A DNA stretch of 64,000 nucleotides from Monoplex corrugatus (GCA_030674185.1 JAPXFY010000030.1:47147395-47211394), one strand, 5' to 3'; counted from the stretch's first letter, positions 44,498-56,035 are shown. Notes: a model not told the origin generated them from the sequence alone. Program-made: numbers and translations.

Positions 44498-46695
44498 CTC
44501 ATCATCATCCTCAGGCGCCCTGCCGCACGGCGCTGGCGACCATGGACCTCCATCTGCCTCCATCTCCCGTTGCCCCCAGCACCTCCCCCACCCTCCCCGT
44601 CCCCAGCTACCCTGCAAGTCCGTCCAGCACCCTCCCCCCGGGCCCACCCGGTGCCCCCCCTCCCCCAGCCCACCCGCCGTGACCAGGCGCTCCAAATCCC
44701 CCCTCCCCACAAAATGGCCCACAATTGTTGCCCATGTTTTCTCAATCTTCCTCACGAGTGATCCACCCGTGTTCGCCTCCACCAAGACTGTCCCGCCTGC
44801 CCTCCCCGCTTTCCATGGAACCTCAACATTCCCCTCAGAAACCACATATCTTGGCTGCCTCAATCTTCTTCTGGCTTTGTTTGTTGACTGTCCACGCCTC
44901 GCATCCGTACAACAGTATTGGTTCTATCTAATATTCAAGAACTTTCTTCCTGATGTTAATTGATAGGCATTTGTTGGTAAGAATGCTTATCATCTTCTTG
45001 AATGCTGTTTTGGCTTGACCGATTCTGCCGGCTCTTTCTGATGTGCATCTGCCGTCTGATGAAATGATCGTTCCCAGGTATTTGAATTTATCAACCTGCG
45101 TCAAGGTTGTGCCGTTTGCTGTTATTTTGCATGAGGGGATTTCATGGTTTTTTTTTTACTGATCACCATGACTTCAGTCTTCCTGCTGTTTAGTTACAAC
45201 CCCTTACCTTTGCTTTCTTTTCTAGTATATTCACAAGGTTTTGTAGGTCTCTTTCACTTTCTGCAATTAGTACGGTGTCATCTGCGTATCGAATGTTGTT
45301 TATCATTTTCCCTCCAACCTTTAATCCAGGGTCTTCTTCTAGGTTTCTCATGATGTTTTCGCTGTAAAGTGAAAACAGATCTGGTGACAAAACACAACCC
45401 TGTCTGACTGCTCTTTTGATATTTTGGAAAGAGCTTACATTGTTTTCTATGCTCATTGCAGCTGTTTGTTCCCAGTTCATATTTCTGATTATTCGTAGAT
45501 CTTTTCCATCAACATTGAGTTTCTCCAGTTGGTTGATAATTTATCATGTCTTACCCATCGAAAGCCTTGGTGTAGTCAACAAAGCATAAATACAAATCCT
45601 TATTCATCTCATTTGACCTCTCTGTGATAGTTCTTAGAATGTATATGGCATTAATAGTTCCATTCCCTTCCACAAATCCACACTTATTCTTAAAAGGATT
45701 TTGTTACATGGCTCATCAAACTGATTGTGCGATGGAGTTCGCATTCTATAGCCCCTGTCTTCTTTGGAAGTGCAATGAAAATTGATTTTGACAAATCTTT
45801 GGGGATTTTTCCAGTGTCGTCAATTTCATTTAGGAGGACTGTTATTTTTTCTATGCCAAATTCTTCCAGGGCTTCAATCATCTCTGTAGTAATGTTGTCT
45901 GGTACTGGGGCTTTTCCTGGTTTCATCTTTTTCAGTGCCGCTGTAACTTCATCTTTCATTATGGGTGGTCCTTCAAAGTTCTTTTTTATAATGTGTTCTT
46001 CGTTTCTGTCATCCTCAAAAAGGTCTTTAATGTACTCTCCCCATCTTCTAATATTTTGTCTTTTTCCATGATAAGCGCGCCATCTTTAGATTTCAAGCAA
46101 CCAGTTGATGTGCATGTATTTTTTCTGTGGACAATTTCTTCAATTCGTCTGTACATACCCTGAGGACCCGTTTTGTGTCTGTCTTCCATTTCTTTGCACT
46201 TTGATTTCAGCCAGGTTCCTTAGCTTCATTGCACCTTTCCTGATCTCCTTGTTTATCTCCCTGTATATCTCCTCATTTCTCTTTGCATTCCTCCTTTCCT
46301 ACATCAAGCCCAAAATTTCATTAGTCATCCAGTTCATTTTTGCTTTTCTATCTGCTTTAGGGATTTCCTCACAAGTTTCATTTATCGAATTCCTCAACTT
46401 TGTGCATTGTTTCTCACTGTCACCAGCGTCTTCCAGAGCACTGAATTTGTTTTGAACATGTACATTAATTTTTTACGTATCCCTTCATCTGTCTTTAAGA
46501 GTCCAAGGTTTATTTTTATGTTGTTTTTGGTCTTTTCCTTTTCCTCAATTTCAGTCTAAATCTTCCCACTACAGGATTGTGGTCACTGTTGCAGTCTGCG
46601 CCTGGTAGTGTTTTTGCTGACAGTAAAGAATTTCTAAATCTTTTGTTGATCAGGATGTAGTCAATCTGATTTTTGGTATTATCTCCTGGACTCAT
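44498..46695 (-). mobile_element. family A LINE nested in the Penelope-like element (longest copy)
   Basis: Runs from the APE endonuclease C-terminus ('NQIDYILINKRFRNSLLSAK' and 'GADCNSDHNPVVGRF', 46516-46710) through the linker ('MKPGKAPVPDNITTEMIEAL'), RT ('NNIRYADDTVLIAESERDL' at about 45190-45300) and C-terminal tail to the ATC triplet end at 44498. Flanks carry short near-identical sequences (TCCTTGATG and TCCTTGACG on the minus strand), consistent with target duplication. The tail region 44500-44830 is unusually C/G-rich, as if A/T-to-G/C changes had accumulated there. Confidence 0.88.
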
Positions 46696-47289
46696 CCAAG
46701 GAATCATCAAGGAATGGCACGTCCTTTCTCCCGACGTTTGCAGTGAACTTTATCGTAAGATGCTGTTCGTTGAGTCACGTGATGTATCTGTGCAGTTTAT
46801 CCTCTCCATGCAGCCAGAGCATGATAACATCGTCAATGAAACGCTTCCAGGTATCTGATTCGATGTTCCATGGGCAAGTGCTGATGAACGTCTTCTCCAA
46901 CCACCCCATGAAAATGTTCGCTATGGATGGCACCATGGGGGTACCCATGACAGTACCGAATACCTGGTGGTAGATTTGGTTATTGAAACTAAAGACATTG
47001 TTCTTCAGAATGTGATCAGTTACTCTCAGGATCACTCCAAGCGGTGGGCAGTCTGGTGCAAGATCGACAGAAAAAGTGTCTGACAATGACACAGAGACTT
47101 TATCGTGAGGAATGTTACTGTACATGTAGAGTCCCACAACATCTATTGTGATGATCAGTGTTTCAGATGGCATCTGTTTTGGTTTGAAAGATGTTGGCAG
47201 TCAAGGGTTACTTCAATCTCTTAATATCTAAATAAATGTAAAATTCTGAGGAGCACTTTATCTACAATTTCAGTGTGATGCTGGAGAAG

Positions 47290-47640
47290 ACACGAGAGGG
47301 AGAAGAGTGGCAGAATGGTTCAGACGTTTGTCTGCCAATAACTAAACTCAAGGTTCCAGGGTTCGCTCCCCATAGAGGCCTCGACTTTTCTCCTCAGTTT
47401 GACTGGAAAATCAAACTGAACGTCTAGTCCTTTGGAAGGGGACGAAAACCGAGTCGGACCCGTGTGCATTCTGGCTGCGCACGCTAAAGATCCCACGACA
47501 GTTGAGAATCTTGAAGAGCAGGGTATTGCCCAGCTGCCTTGGTAAAAAGCATTGGAGAGATAACTTGATTTCCCAGGTCCCACCCCTTGAAGACCAATAA
47601 GCCTTCTTGCCTTTCTGAAGTCTTAATACGAATATGAATT
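47290..47640 (+). repeat. tRNA-derived SINE
   Basis: The head at 47305-47375 has A-box-like 'GTGGCAGAATGG' and B-box-like 'GGGTTCGCTCCC'. A body follows with 'GGAAGGGGACGAAAACCGAG' and 'ACGCTAAAGATCCCACG', a pattern common in mollusc SINEs. Confidence 0.65.
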
Positions 47641-47933
47641 TGAAGTAAGGAAGAGGGGATGGGCACCGTCCTCATGGTGATGGCCCCGGGAAAAATTGAG
47701 GTCGCTGTCACCTCACTCCCCTGCGACCTCAGGGTTATGGAACTGTCTAGGTAGAACCTCAGGACCTGGCCACCTCATGGGTTTATGTGCAGGCTTAAGG
47801 CTTTTGCCGTGATCATTCTGGGTCTTCTCCATAACATGGCACCTGTGGCGTTAGTGCATATGGAATTCATTCGAGCGCAGAGACGTCATCTTGAGAAATT
47901 CAAAATGAAACTGAAACAGAGGACACGTTTATC
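47641..47933 (+). repeat. dispersed repeat leading into family C LINE sequence
   Basis: 47755-47880 matches 4320-4440. The frame 47785-48102 contains 'ALVHMEFI' and 'RRHLEKFKMKLKQRTRLSER', running into 'IQNEGMRVILGTTKDTP'. Confidence 0.55.
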
Positions 47934-48068
47934 AGAAAGAATTCAAAATGAAGGAATGAGAGTGATCCTTGGAACCACAAAAGACACACCCATGTATCGC
48001 ATTGCCTCCGTGGGTGTGTCTTTTGTGGTTCCAAGGATCACTCTCATTCCTTCATTTGTATTCTTTCT
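47934..48068. repeat. near-perfect palindrome (59/58-bp arms, 18-bp loop) in LINE coding sequence
   Basis: Left arm 47934-47992 and right arm 48011-48068 are reverse complements apart from a small change near the outer end (TTTTGAATTC versus TTTGTATTC). The loop is TGTATCGCATTGCCTCCG. The arm encodes the LINE motif 'IQNEGMRVILGTTKDTP' on either strand, so two copies of the same LINE segment meet head to head. Confidence 0.92.
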
Positions 48069-49010
48069 AGCGTTAGCACGTTTGTCTGTGACAATGAAGT
48101 GAGGCCCAATCGACCATTGATGACACTCAGTATAACAGCTTGATACAGTTGAAAGAGATGACGTTAGCTGCCATTGTTTTGAGGACTGAAAGGCCTTTTT
48201 TTTTCATTTCAATGTAGTGATTTCCACATGCTTTCCGAAGGTTAGCATTATATCAAAACTGATGACAATGTAGCGTAAGTTGTTGTTCGCTCGATATTTG
48301 TTCCTCTGAGCATAACTGGTGGAAAGTTTTCTCTTGCTACTTTGTTGTCAAGAGTGCAGAATATTACCTGTGCTTTCATGGAGTTGATTACCGATCTGAT
48401 TTCTTGATACCACTGCTCTATGTTGTTTAACTGTTCTTTTACTGCTTTCTTTCTTTCTGAAACATTTTGCCTGTCTTGTAGGTGAGTCCGTCATCAGCAA
48501 AGTGAGTATACGGGTTGGTCCATTGTTATGTAGGTCAGTACGTCCTTTTGTATCCGTATTGTAGACAACAGGAGAATGTGGTGATTCTTGAAGAAGACCC
48601 ATGGATAATTTTCGTGGTGCTGAAACTAGTTTCCAAGCCGTAAGACTACTATTCGTTCTTGGAGTGTAGCAGCAATCCACCTTGTGACTGTCATGCTGAC
48701 ACCATAAAATAGTTCCATGAGTAATGTGAATTGTACTTTATTGTACGCATTTTCTAGGTCAATAGCTTCATCCAGTGCTTCTTGTTTGTTCTGAAAACTT
48801 TCGTGGACTTTGTGAGCAAAGGCAGCTGCATTTTCCCATGTTCTTTATCCTGTTCTAATGTCTCCTTTATTGAGTGGAATACTTTCCTGTCTTTTAAGTC
48901 TCCAGCTAATTTCTTTGCTATCATTTTGACAAAAATATCTTCTTCTTTTGTTCGTGGTCTGCATCTGACAATGACTGTGGTCATTTATCTTCCAGTTTCT
49001 GCCTGCTGTT
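48069..49010 (-). mobile_element. family C LINE reverse transcriptase, decayed
   Basis: The minus strand gives, in order, 'DHSHCQMQ', 'KETLEQDKEHGKMQLP', 'KVQFTLLMELFYGVS'-like, 'SAPRKLSMGLLQESPHSP' and 'KGRTDLHNNGPTRILTL' (48348-48680), then the thumb and 'IQ(N)EGMRVILGTTKDTP' at the palindrome. Many small indels. Confidence 0.65.
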
Positions 49011-49760
49011 ATGGGACTTGGTGATCAGAGGGGTTATAGTTGGCCATGTCTCCTGTCGTTCTACATATAAAGTGACACCGCTGCAAAATATGTTCATTTG
49101 CTTGGTTCTCTTGATCACAGGGGCAGGTTGGTGAAGGCGTCAGTTTGAACATGTGGTTCATGTGAGCGTTCAATCAGTTGCGGCTGGTGTGGCGCCTGAT
49201 TTGAACCACTTTTTTGCAATTTTCTGGACGAACGTGGTTGTCGTCCGTTTCTGTCAGTGCCTTAAGGAGTGATTTGTGATGCTCTTCTTTTTACTGTAGC
49301 TGACGCTGTTGTCTGGGTTGCTCATTTTACTAGATCATCTACCATTTCTTTTCCTGGTATCCCAGGGTGAACTGAGATCTACTGTAAGACCATGTTTCAG
49401 GTTCTTCTGACTTGCTGGAAGGCCTTGGTCAGGTTGGGGAGATTATCATTCTAATGTGCCTGCAGAAAGAAAAAAGAGGATATCTGACAGGAAGGCAGTA
49501 GCTAGTATGTGTCATCTACATTATGAATCATGGAATCTGCTTGCAATGAGTGTCTCTGTCTCTACTGGGTAATTTGTGCAGTGTTTGCCTGTGAGAACAC
49601 TGGCAGTTGTGCTTTGAGTGCCCTGCAAGTTGATGATGATACTGGCGTACCCACCTAGTCACAGTATTGGTGGTTGACCCATCGATGTAATCTGCCTGCT
49701 GTACGTAACACACTCATATCATAGGCCAGTGAAACAAACTTGAAAAGTAACAAGCCCTTC
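49011..49760 (-). mobile_element. LINE 3' part with RNase H remnants and CPC...H..C tail
   Basis: On the minus strand a 'YIDGSTTNTV'-like RNase H start (about 49690) is followed, in other frames, by a 'CPCDQENQANEHILQRC'-type cysteine tail near 49120. The tail places the 3' end of an element upstream of the 48.1-49.0 kb RT, so these are two elements in tandem or a rearranged one. Confidence 0.5.
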
Positions 49761-49769
49761 AAGGTCTGA

Positions 49770-50400
49770 TGCTATCAGTGCTTCAAATATGTTAGAACAG
49801 ACAAAAACAAAGGAAGAATTCTGAACCCTTATCAGGAACAACATCAGTGCCTGTCTGGTAGACACACAAATGGAGGACTCTGAACAACACAGGATCTAAA
49901 TCAAGACGATACCACACACTTCCAAACTGTTAACTTCTACAGGCCAAACGACAGGGCTCTTTCCACAAACCAATCAAAGTACAGGTGTCCAGCTTCCTGG
50001 TAGTTGGTAACTTTAACAGCCATTCACAAGGTTGGAGATATGAGCACAAGGACCGCTGAGGTGAAGAATTAGAGAAACTGGCAAGACGACAACAGACTTA
50101 TCCTCTTAAACAACCCTTTTTCACTGTTCTAAGTTCTACAGGTATTCCTGAGAATGGTACACCACGTCTGCCCCTCATCTTTCATTCCACACCAAAGACA
50201 TGAACAAGAATCTAACCACAGTGTGCAGTCATGCTCAGAAGCTACGTTCCCATGGTGGACCAATAAGAAGACAAACTAGACCGTGATTTAGACATCACAT
50301 CTTTGAACTCACCAAAGGTATCACTGTCCTAAGTGCAGACATGAACATGGTAGTGAAAAAATGTCATTGCAGATGTTTTCACGGCAGCCCATGAAACAAT
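49770..50400 (+). mobile_element. family C/I-like LINE endonuclease region
   Basis: The plus strand (broken frames) reads 'LVVGNFNSHSQGWRYEHKD' at about 50003, 'NRLILLNNPF'-like at about 50095, and 'VFTAAHETI' directly before the 32-bp array. This is the second half of an APE endonuclease and the start of the endonuclease-RT linker. Confidence 0.65.
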
Positions 50401-52576
50401 ACGGTGGCATCAGGAAGCAATACAAACCATACAGTATGGCGTCAGGAAGTAATATAAACCATACAGTATGGCGTCAGGAAGTAATACAAACAATACAGTC
50501 TGGTGTTAGGAAGTAATACAAACCATACAGAGTGAAGTTAGAAAGCAATACAAACCATACAGAGTGGCGTCAGGAAGCAATACAAACCATACAGTATGGC
50601 GTCAGGAAGCAATACAAACCATACAGTATGGCGTCAGGAAGCAGTACAAACCATACAGTATGGCGTCAGGAAGCAATACAAACCATACAGTATGGCGTCA
50701 GGAAGCAATACAAACCATACAGTATGGCGTCAGGAAGCAATACAGACCATACAAAGTGGCGTCAGGAAGCAATACAAACCATACAGAGTGGCGTCAGGAA
50801 GCAATGCAAACCATACAGTATGGCGTCAGGAAGCAATACAGACCATACAAAGTGGCGTCAGGAAGCAATACAAACCATACAGAGTGGCGTCAGGAAGCAA
50901 TACAAACCATACAGTATGGCGTCAGGAAGCAATACAGACCATACAGAGTGGCGTCAGGAAGCAATACAAACAACACAGAGTGGCGTCAGGAAGTATTACA
51001 AACCATACAGTATGGCGTCAGGAAGTAATGCAAACCATACAGAGTGGCGTCAGGAAGCAATACAAACCACACAGAGCCGCGTCAGGAAGTATTACAAACC
51101 ATACAGTATGGCGTCAGGAAGCAATACAAACAATACAGAGTGGCGTCAGGAAGCAATACAAACCATACAGAGTGGTGTCAGGAAGCAATACAAACAATAC
51201 AGAGTGGCGTCAGGAAGTAATGCAAACCATACAGTATGGCGTCAGGAAGTAATGCAAACCATACAGTATGGCGTCAGGAAGCAATACAAACCATACAGAA
51301 TGGTGTCAGGAAGCAATACAAACAATACAGAATGGTGTCAGGAAGCAATACAAACAATACAGAGTGGCATCAGGAAGTAATGCAAACCATACAGAGTGGC
51401 GTCAGGAAGCAATACAAACAATACAGAGTGGCGTCAGGAAGCAATACAAACCATACAGTATGGCGTCAGGAAGCAATACAAACAATACAGAGTGGCGTCA
51501 GGAAGTAATGCAAACCATACAGTATGGCGTCAGGAAGCAATACAAACAATACAGAGTGGCGTCAGGAAGCAATACAAACCATACAGTATGGCGTCAGGAA
51601 GCAATACAAACAATACAGAGTGGCGTCAGGAAGCAATACAAACAATACAGAGTGGCGTCAGGAAGCAATACAAACAATACAGAGTGGCGTCAGGAAGCAA
51701 TACAAACAATACAGAGTGGCGTCAGGAAGCAATACAAACAATACAGAGTGGCGTCAGGAAGTAATACAAACAATACAGTATGGCGTCAGGAAGCAATACA
51801 AACTATACAGTATGGCGTCAGGAAGCAATACAAACAATACAGAGTGGCGTCAGGAAGCAATACAAACCATACAGTATGGTGTCAGGAAGCAATACAAACC
51901 ATACAGTATGGCGTCAGGAAGCAATACAAACCATACAGAGTGGCGTCAGGAAGCAATACAAACCATACAGTATGGCGTCAGGAAGCAATACAAACCATAC
52001 AGAGTGGCGTCAGGAAGCAATACAAACCATACAGTATGGCGTCAGGAAGTAATACAAACAATACAGTATGGCGTCAGGAAGCAATACAAACCATACAGTA
52101 TGGCGTCAGGAAGCAATACAAACAATACAGAGTGGCGTCAGGAAGCAATACAAACCATACAGTATGGTGTCAGGAAGCAATACAAACCATACAGTATGGC
52201 GTCAGGAAGCAATACAAACCATACAGTATGGCGTCAGGAAGCAATACAAACCATACAGTATGGCGTCAGGAAGCAATACAGACCATACAGTATGGCATCA
52301 GGAAGCAATACAGACCATACAGAGTGGTGTCAGGAAGCAATACAGACCATACAGTATGGCATCAGGAAGCAATACAGACCATACAGTATGGCATCAGGAA
52401 GCAATACAGACCATACAGAGTGGTGTCAGGAAGCAATACAGACCATACAGAGTGGTGTCAGGAAGCAATACAGACCATACAGAGTGGTGTCAGGAAGCAA
52501 TACAGACCATACAGAGTGGTGTCAGGAAGCAATACAGACCATACAGAGTGGTGTCAGGAAGCAATACAAACCATAC
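50401..52576 (+). repeat. 32-bp satellite, about 67 copies, inside LINE coding sequence
   Basis: The unit is TGGCGTCAGGAAGCAATACA plus AACCATACAGTA, repeated every 32 bp with four main variable spots (GTA/GAG, CC/CA, AAACC/AGACC, GCG/GTG). 32 is not a multiple of three, so all three plus frames cycle through the same 32-residue repeat and none meets a stop. This creates overlapping frames up to 449 codons that are not genes. The unit reads 'GVRKQYKPY' in one frame, a LINE linker motif. The array is followed at once by TGG (W), completing 'KQYKPYW'. Units near 52260-52560 are more homogeneous. Confidence 0.95.
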
Positions 52577-53000
52577 TGGGAATCATAATTTCTGGTATTT
52601 GTCAGAAACAACAATGAAGAAACCAATCGAGGGAAGAAAATGACAAAAGATTCTAGCAAACAAATCCAGGTTCTTAAACAAAAACTGGAATCATTAATGC
52701 AATAGTTGGAGAAAGAAAGCAAGCTCTCTCACTTTGGGAGGGACAGCAGACTCCGGAGGCTTATCAAGCAATTTAAAGACAAAAAATAACAACACAGCCA
52801 AAATCGGTTTAAAAGATTATAAAACAAGCAGCTGGTCAATTCACTTAAAGCTGCGCAAGTGAGAGCAACATCCCAGTCAGAGCAGAACAGCGGTGAGGAA
52901 CAAGACGAGAAGATGGGACAAGTAAAACAATCCAGCAACAAAACATAAGACCCCTGCTACTAAAACCAACAGTTCCAGCAGAACAATCAGACAAGTGTTG
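52577..53000 (+). other. sequence after the 32-bp array, possibly LINE linker
   Basis: Lysine/glutamine-rich broken frames ('SKQIQVLKQKLESLMQ') follow the array and could be the remainder of the LINE linker. No RT motif follows. Confidence 0.35.
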
Positions 53001-54318
53001 GATATCATAAAAATATCTCTTTAACACTCACAAGCACAAGCACAACATTCACCAGCACATGCTGTGGAGATAAGAATTTGTCTTTATCTCTTCAGGCTGT
53101 GTCCTTCCAATGTAGGAAGCAGCTCTCCACCAGAGTCCTCCAACATTCTCCTTCTTGAGCTGACACAGGTTGGCCTTCATGGTTAGGGGTAGCGCCTCAG
53201 TGATACGAGTCACACCATACTTCGCCCAGACTGAGCAATTCCCTATTTTGTCCTGCTTTCATCTCTTAGGACGTGGACCCAGGGTTGGGCTTTGGGAAGC
53301 ACTATACTCCTGTTGCCTGACAGAAGAGCTGTATTCCTATGCGTATGTACCCATGAAGTACCAGTCTGATAAAAAAATCTTGATAGTTGGTCTGTCCACC
53401 AACTAATAAGCTAAACACAATAAATCAATATCTATACATTGATTTTCAATTTACAGCCATTCTATCCTCAGTCCAAAAATCAAACAACTAGACGTCTAAT
53501 CAACCAATGTATCAATCAGTCAAACAATAAATAAACAAATCATTTTTAATCACTAATGAACCATTCAATCCATTCATTACGGAATATCATTTGTTCAAAA
53601 CCAAATTGCATTGTTATGAAAAAATCTATAAAGTAATACATGCAGTTATACTGCTTCTAAACAATTGTATTCTATCCCACCCTCAATCACTACAATACTA
53701 TTACATCTTTTCTTACAGCACAGAAAGTGTTCAAAATGAACGTTAAACAATGATATCACACGCCCATAACAACTATCATGCTAAACAATATACAAATGAA
53801 AAAATAAATGATGCAATGAAATATCTATATAGAGACATAAGTAAACAGATGAATGGATGAGCACATAAAGCACATCATAATCAGTTTTATATTATCATTA
53901 ATGCTTAAAGCTCAGTTGACTGTCAGAGCTATATCATTATTACAGTCAACTCAAAACACACAGAACTGCTCTCTGATCCTGAAAAAAAATCTGCAAAAGA
54001 AAAAGAAGTTCATAGATTATTCCATTCGCACACATAACCTGAAGATATGCTCCTTACATTGACCGTTCCACCATATTCATCACCACAGGTTTTAAAAAGA
54101 CAAACCTGAATATGAATGTATCAACATAACCAAGACCACATCAGGAAAAAAATCAATGGTGAGCTTATGAGGGAATACATGTTTGATGAACACATTAGTG
54201 GATAAATAAGAAGCTGAAATAGTGAGTAAAGGAACAAACAGATGAACTATCAGTCAGACACAAGATGAACTGAGCTATTCCATACACTGATAAACAGGTC
54301 TGAGCAAACGAAGTGATA
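53001..54318. other. unassigned AT-rich sequence
   Basis: About 1.3 kb with no recognised gene or repeat. Confidence 0.4.
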
Positions 54319-54319
54319 T

Positions 54320-54572
54320 GTAGATAATAATAATAATAATAATATATTTTATTTATATAGCGCAAAATCTTGACAAAATCAAATCTAAGCGCTGAGCGTA
54401 TACATGCATACATACCTACATACATATGAGCGTATACATGCATACATACATGCCTACATACTTACATACATAAATCTAAGCTGAGCGTATACATGCATAC
54501 ATACATACATACATAAATCTAAGCGTATACATACATACATACATACATACATACGTACGCACATGCATACAT
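54320..54572 (-). mobile_element. L2-like LINE terminus fragment plus (CATA)n microsatellite
   Basis: (ATA)n and 'TTTATATAGCGCAAAATC' at 54328-54372 are an L2-like 3' terminus. CATACATA units with 'AAATCTAAGC' echoes to 54570 look like duplicated pieces of that end. Confidence 0.65.
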
Positions 54573-54657
54573 AATAATTACAATATTTATATAGCGCAAA
54601 TCTCGACCAAATCAAATCCAAGCGCCGAAAAGACACACACGCACACACGCACGCACG

Positions 54658-54749
<92 letters not shown>

Positions 54750-55170
54750 CATGGCCACAAATGGGGAGAAAAGAATAAAAGCAATAAAAGCAAGAATAAA
54801 ACCAATGGAAAACCACAGAGAGCACATCATATACAATTATATATTAAAACAAAGTGATTCCCCTCCGAGCGGAGACAGGCTGCAGAGGGGGGTTGAGTGA
54901 GGTTAGGATTTTATGCAGAGGAGAAAAGGTGAGTTTTGAGAGCGGACTTGAAGGAGGCAAAAGTAGGTTGCTGACGGACTGAGAGAGGAAGTTTGTTCCA
55001 GGAGAGTGGACCAGAAACAGAGAAGGCTCGTGGACCATAGGTATTGAGCTTAGTGCGTGGAAAGCGAAAAGTCAGAGGATCGGAGGCAGAGCGGAGGGTA
55101 CGTGAGGGAAGATAGATCTCAAGTAGGCTTGACAGGTAATCGGGGGCTGCGTTATTGAGGCTTTTGTAGC
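54573..55170 (-). mobile_element. L2-like LINE 3' end, second copy
   Basis: The minus frame 54911-55282 contains 'NNAAPDYLSSLLEIYLPSRT', 'FRFPRTKLNTYGPRAFSVSG' and 'FASFKSALKTHLFSSA'. The 3' untranslated part holds an AC microsatellite (54640-54747) at the same place as the GT tract in the copy at 40346-40940, and the same terminus. Confidence 0.88.
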
Positions 55171-55194
55171 ACATGGTGTCTAGATAAAGAGAGA

Positions 55195-55745
55195 CGGAAA
55201 CACAAAACAAGAAACACAAACAAATGAGTGAGTCAAAAACAGCTAAGGGAGTCAGTGTCCATGCCAAGCCCACCAACACCATCAGAAGCTAGTTAGTCCA
55301 CCCCAAAGACAAAACAGACAAATTGGATAAATCAGGGGTGATATACAAGATAGACTGCCAGGATTGTGACCAAAGTTATATTGGCGAAACTGAGCGCAAC
55401 TTGCACAAAAGATTAAAAGAACACAAACGTGAGTCCTCTCCAGTGGGGGAACATCTGACCCACACCCAACACCACTTTGAAAAGGACAGTGTGCAAGTTC
55501 TCGACAAAGAAGCAAGATGGTTCCAGAGTGGAGTGAAGGAGGCAATCTACCTCGCCGCAAGGAACCCCACCCTCAACCGTGACCGGGGCCGACACAACCT
55601 GCCATCGGTGTACTCCTCACTTGTTCAGTCGCACTGTCGTGAGTTCACTCACGGCGGTGCGTGCTGAAGCCAGTTGTCAACCCAGCAGTTGCGCTGAAGA
55701 AGACGGCCAGATCGCTGATGATAGCTACGCAGTAAGTTTAGCCAG
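55195..55745 (+). mobile_element. Penelope-like element GIY-YIG endonuclease fragment
   Basis: The plus frame 55323-55667 (114 residues) reads 'GVIYKIDCQDCDQSYIGETE' (GIY and YIG strands), 'RLKEHKRE' (catalytic-helix Arg) and 'KEAIYLAARNPTLNRDRG' (catalytic Glu and Asn region). It is preceded by 'TNTIRS' and 'VHPKDKTDKLD', typical of the RT-endonuclease linker. The 3' text 'GCGCTGAAGAAGACGGCCAG' fits a Penelope end. No RT is attached. Confidence 0.85.
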
Positions 55746-56035
55746 GTAGCCATTATAAACTAAGAAGTGCATGAACAAAAAATGTGAATGGATGAACTAA
55801 CCAATTTATTTGACAGAAGGAGCAGTTAAATGAGAGAACAGTCAACCAAGTGAATGAGTCAGAAAATGCACGAATGAGCAGACTGATGTAAAAATCAATA
55901 TCAAATGACTAAACAATGTACACTCATTCAATTATGGATATGAATTCACATGTCCACTGAAGTTACCTCAACACCCTGGGATGTGTGAGAACAAGAACAT
56001 TCTTCCTTTCGATTCCTCCACAACACCACAGCAAG
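55746..56035. other. unassigned sequence
   Basis: No recognised feature. Confidence 0.3.

Larger units (their letters stand above)
42816..47190 (-). mobile_element. Penelope-like element, interrupted by a LINE and a purine-rich tract
   Basis: On the minus strand the frame at 46775-47173 is a Penelope-type RT: 'TIDVVGLYMYSNIPHDKV', 'FGTVMGTPMVPSIANIFMGW' and 'WKRFIDDVIMLWLHGED'. After the nested LINE, 43983-44489 continues it: 'TDLHIKDTDAS', 'CHPRHCVRSIPYSQCLRYRR'. A 'CGGCVLCNSHLKET'-like zinc motif follows near 43950. A GIY-YIG domain then runs at about 43860-43560 ('NIIYLIDCEKCRAQQYVGE', 'RFWRLKLRTNYPSGLN'). The 3' part near 42830-42895 has a 'CTGAAGAAGGAGC' end-type motif. RT N-terminus missing; frames broken. 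Confidence 0.85.

Noticed and set aside
50401..52576. CRISPR-like array
   Set aside because: Units are contiguous with no unique spacers, and the context is eukaryotic.
50532..52643. Long overlapping plus-strand open frames (up to 449 codons)
   Set aside because: They are the same 32-bp satellite read in three phases. No initiation context or non-repeat domain.
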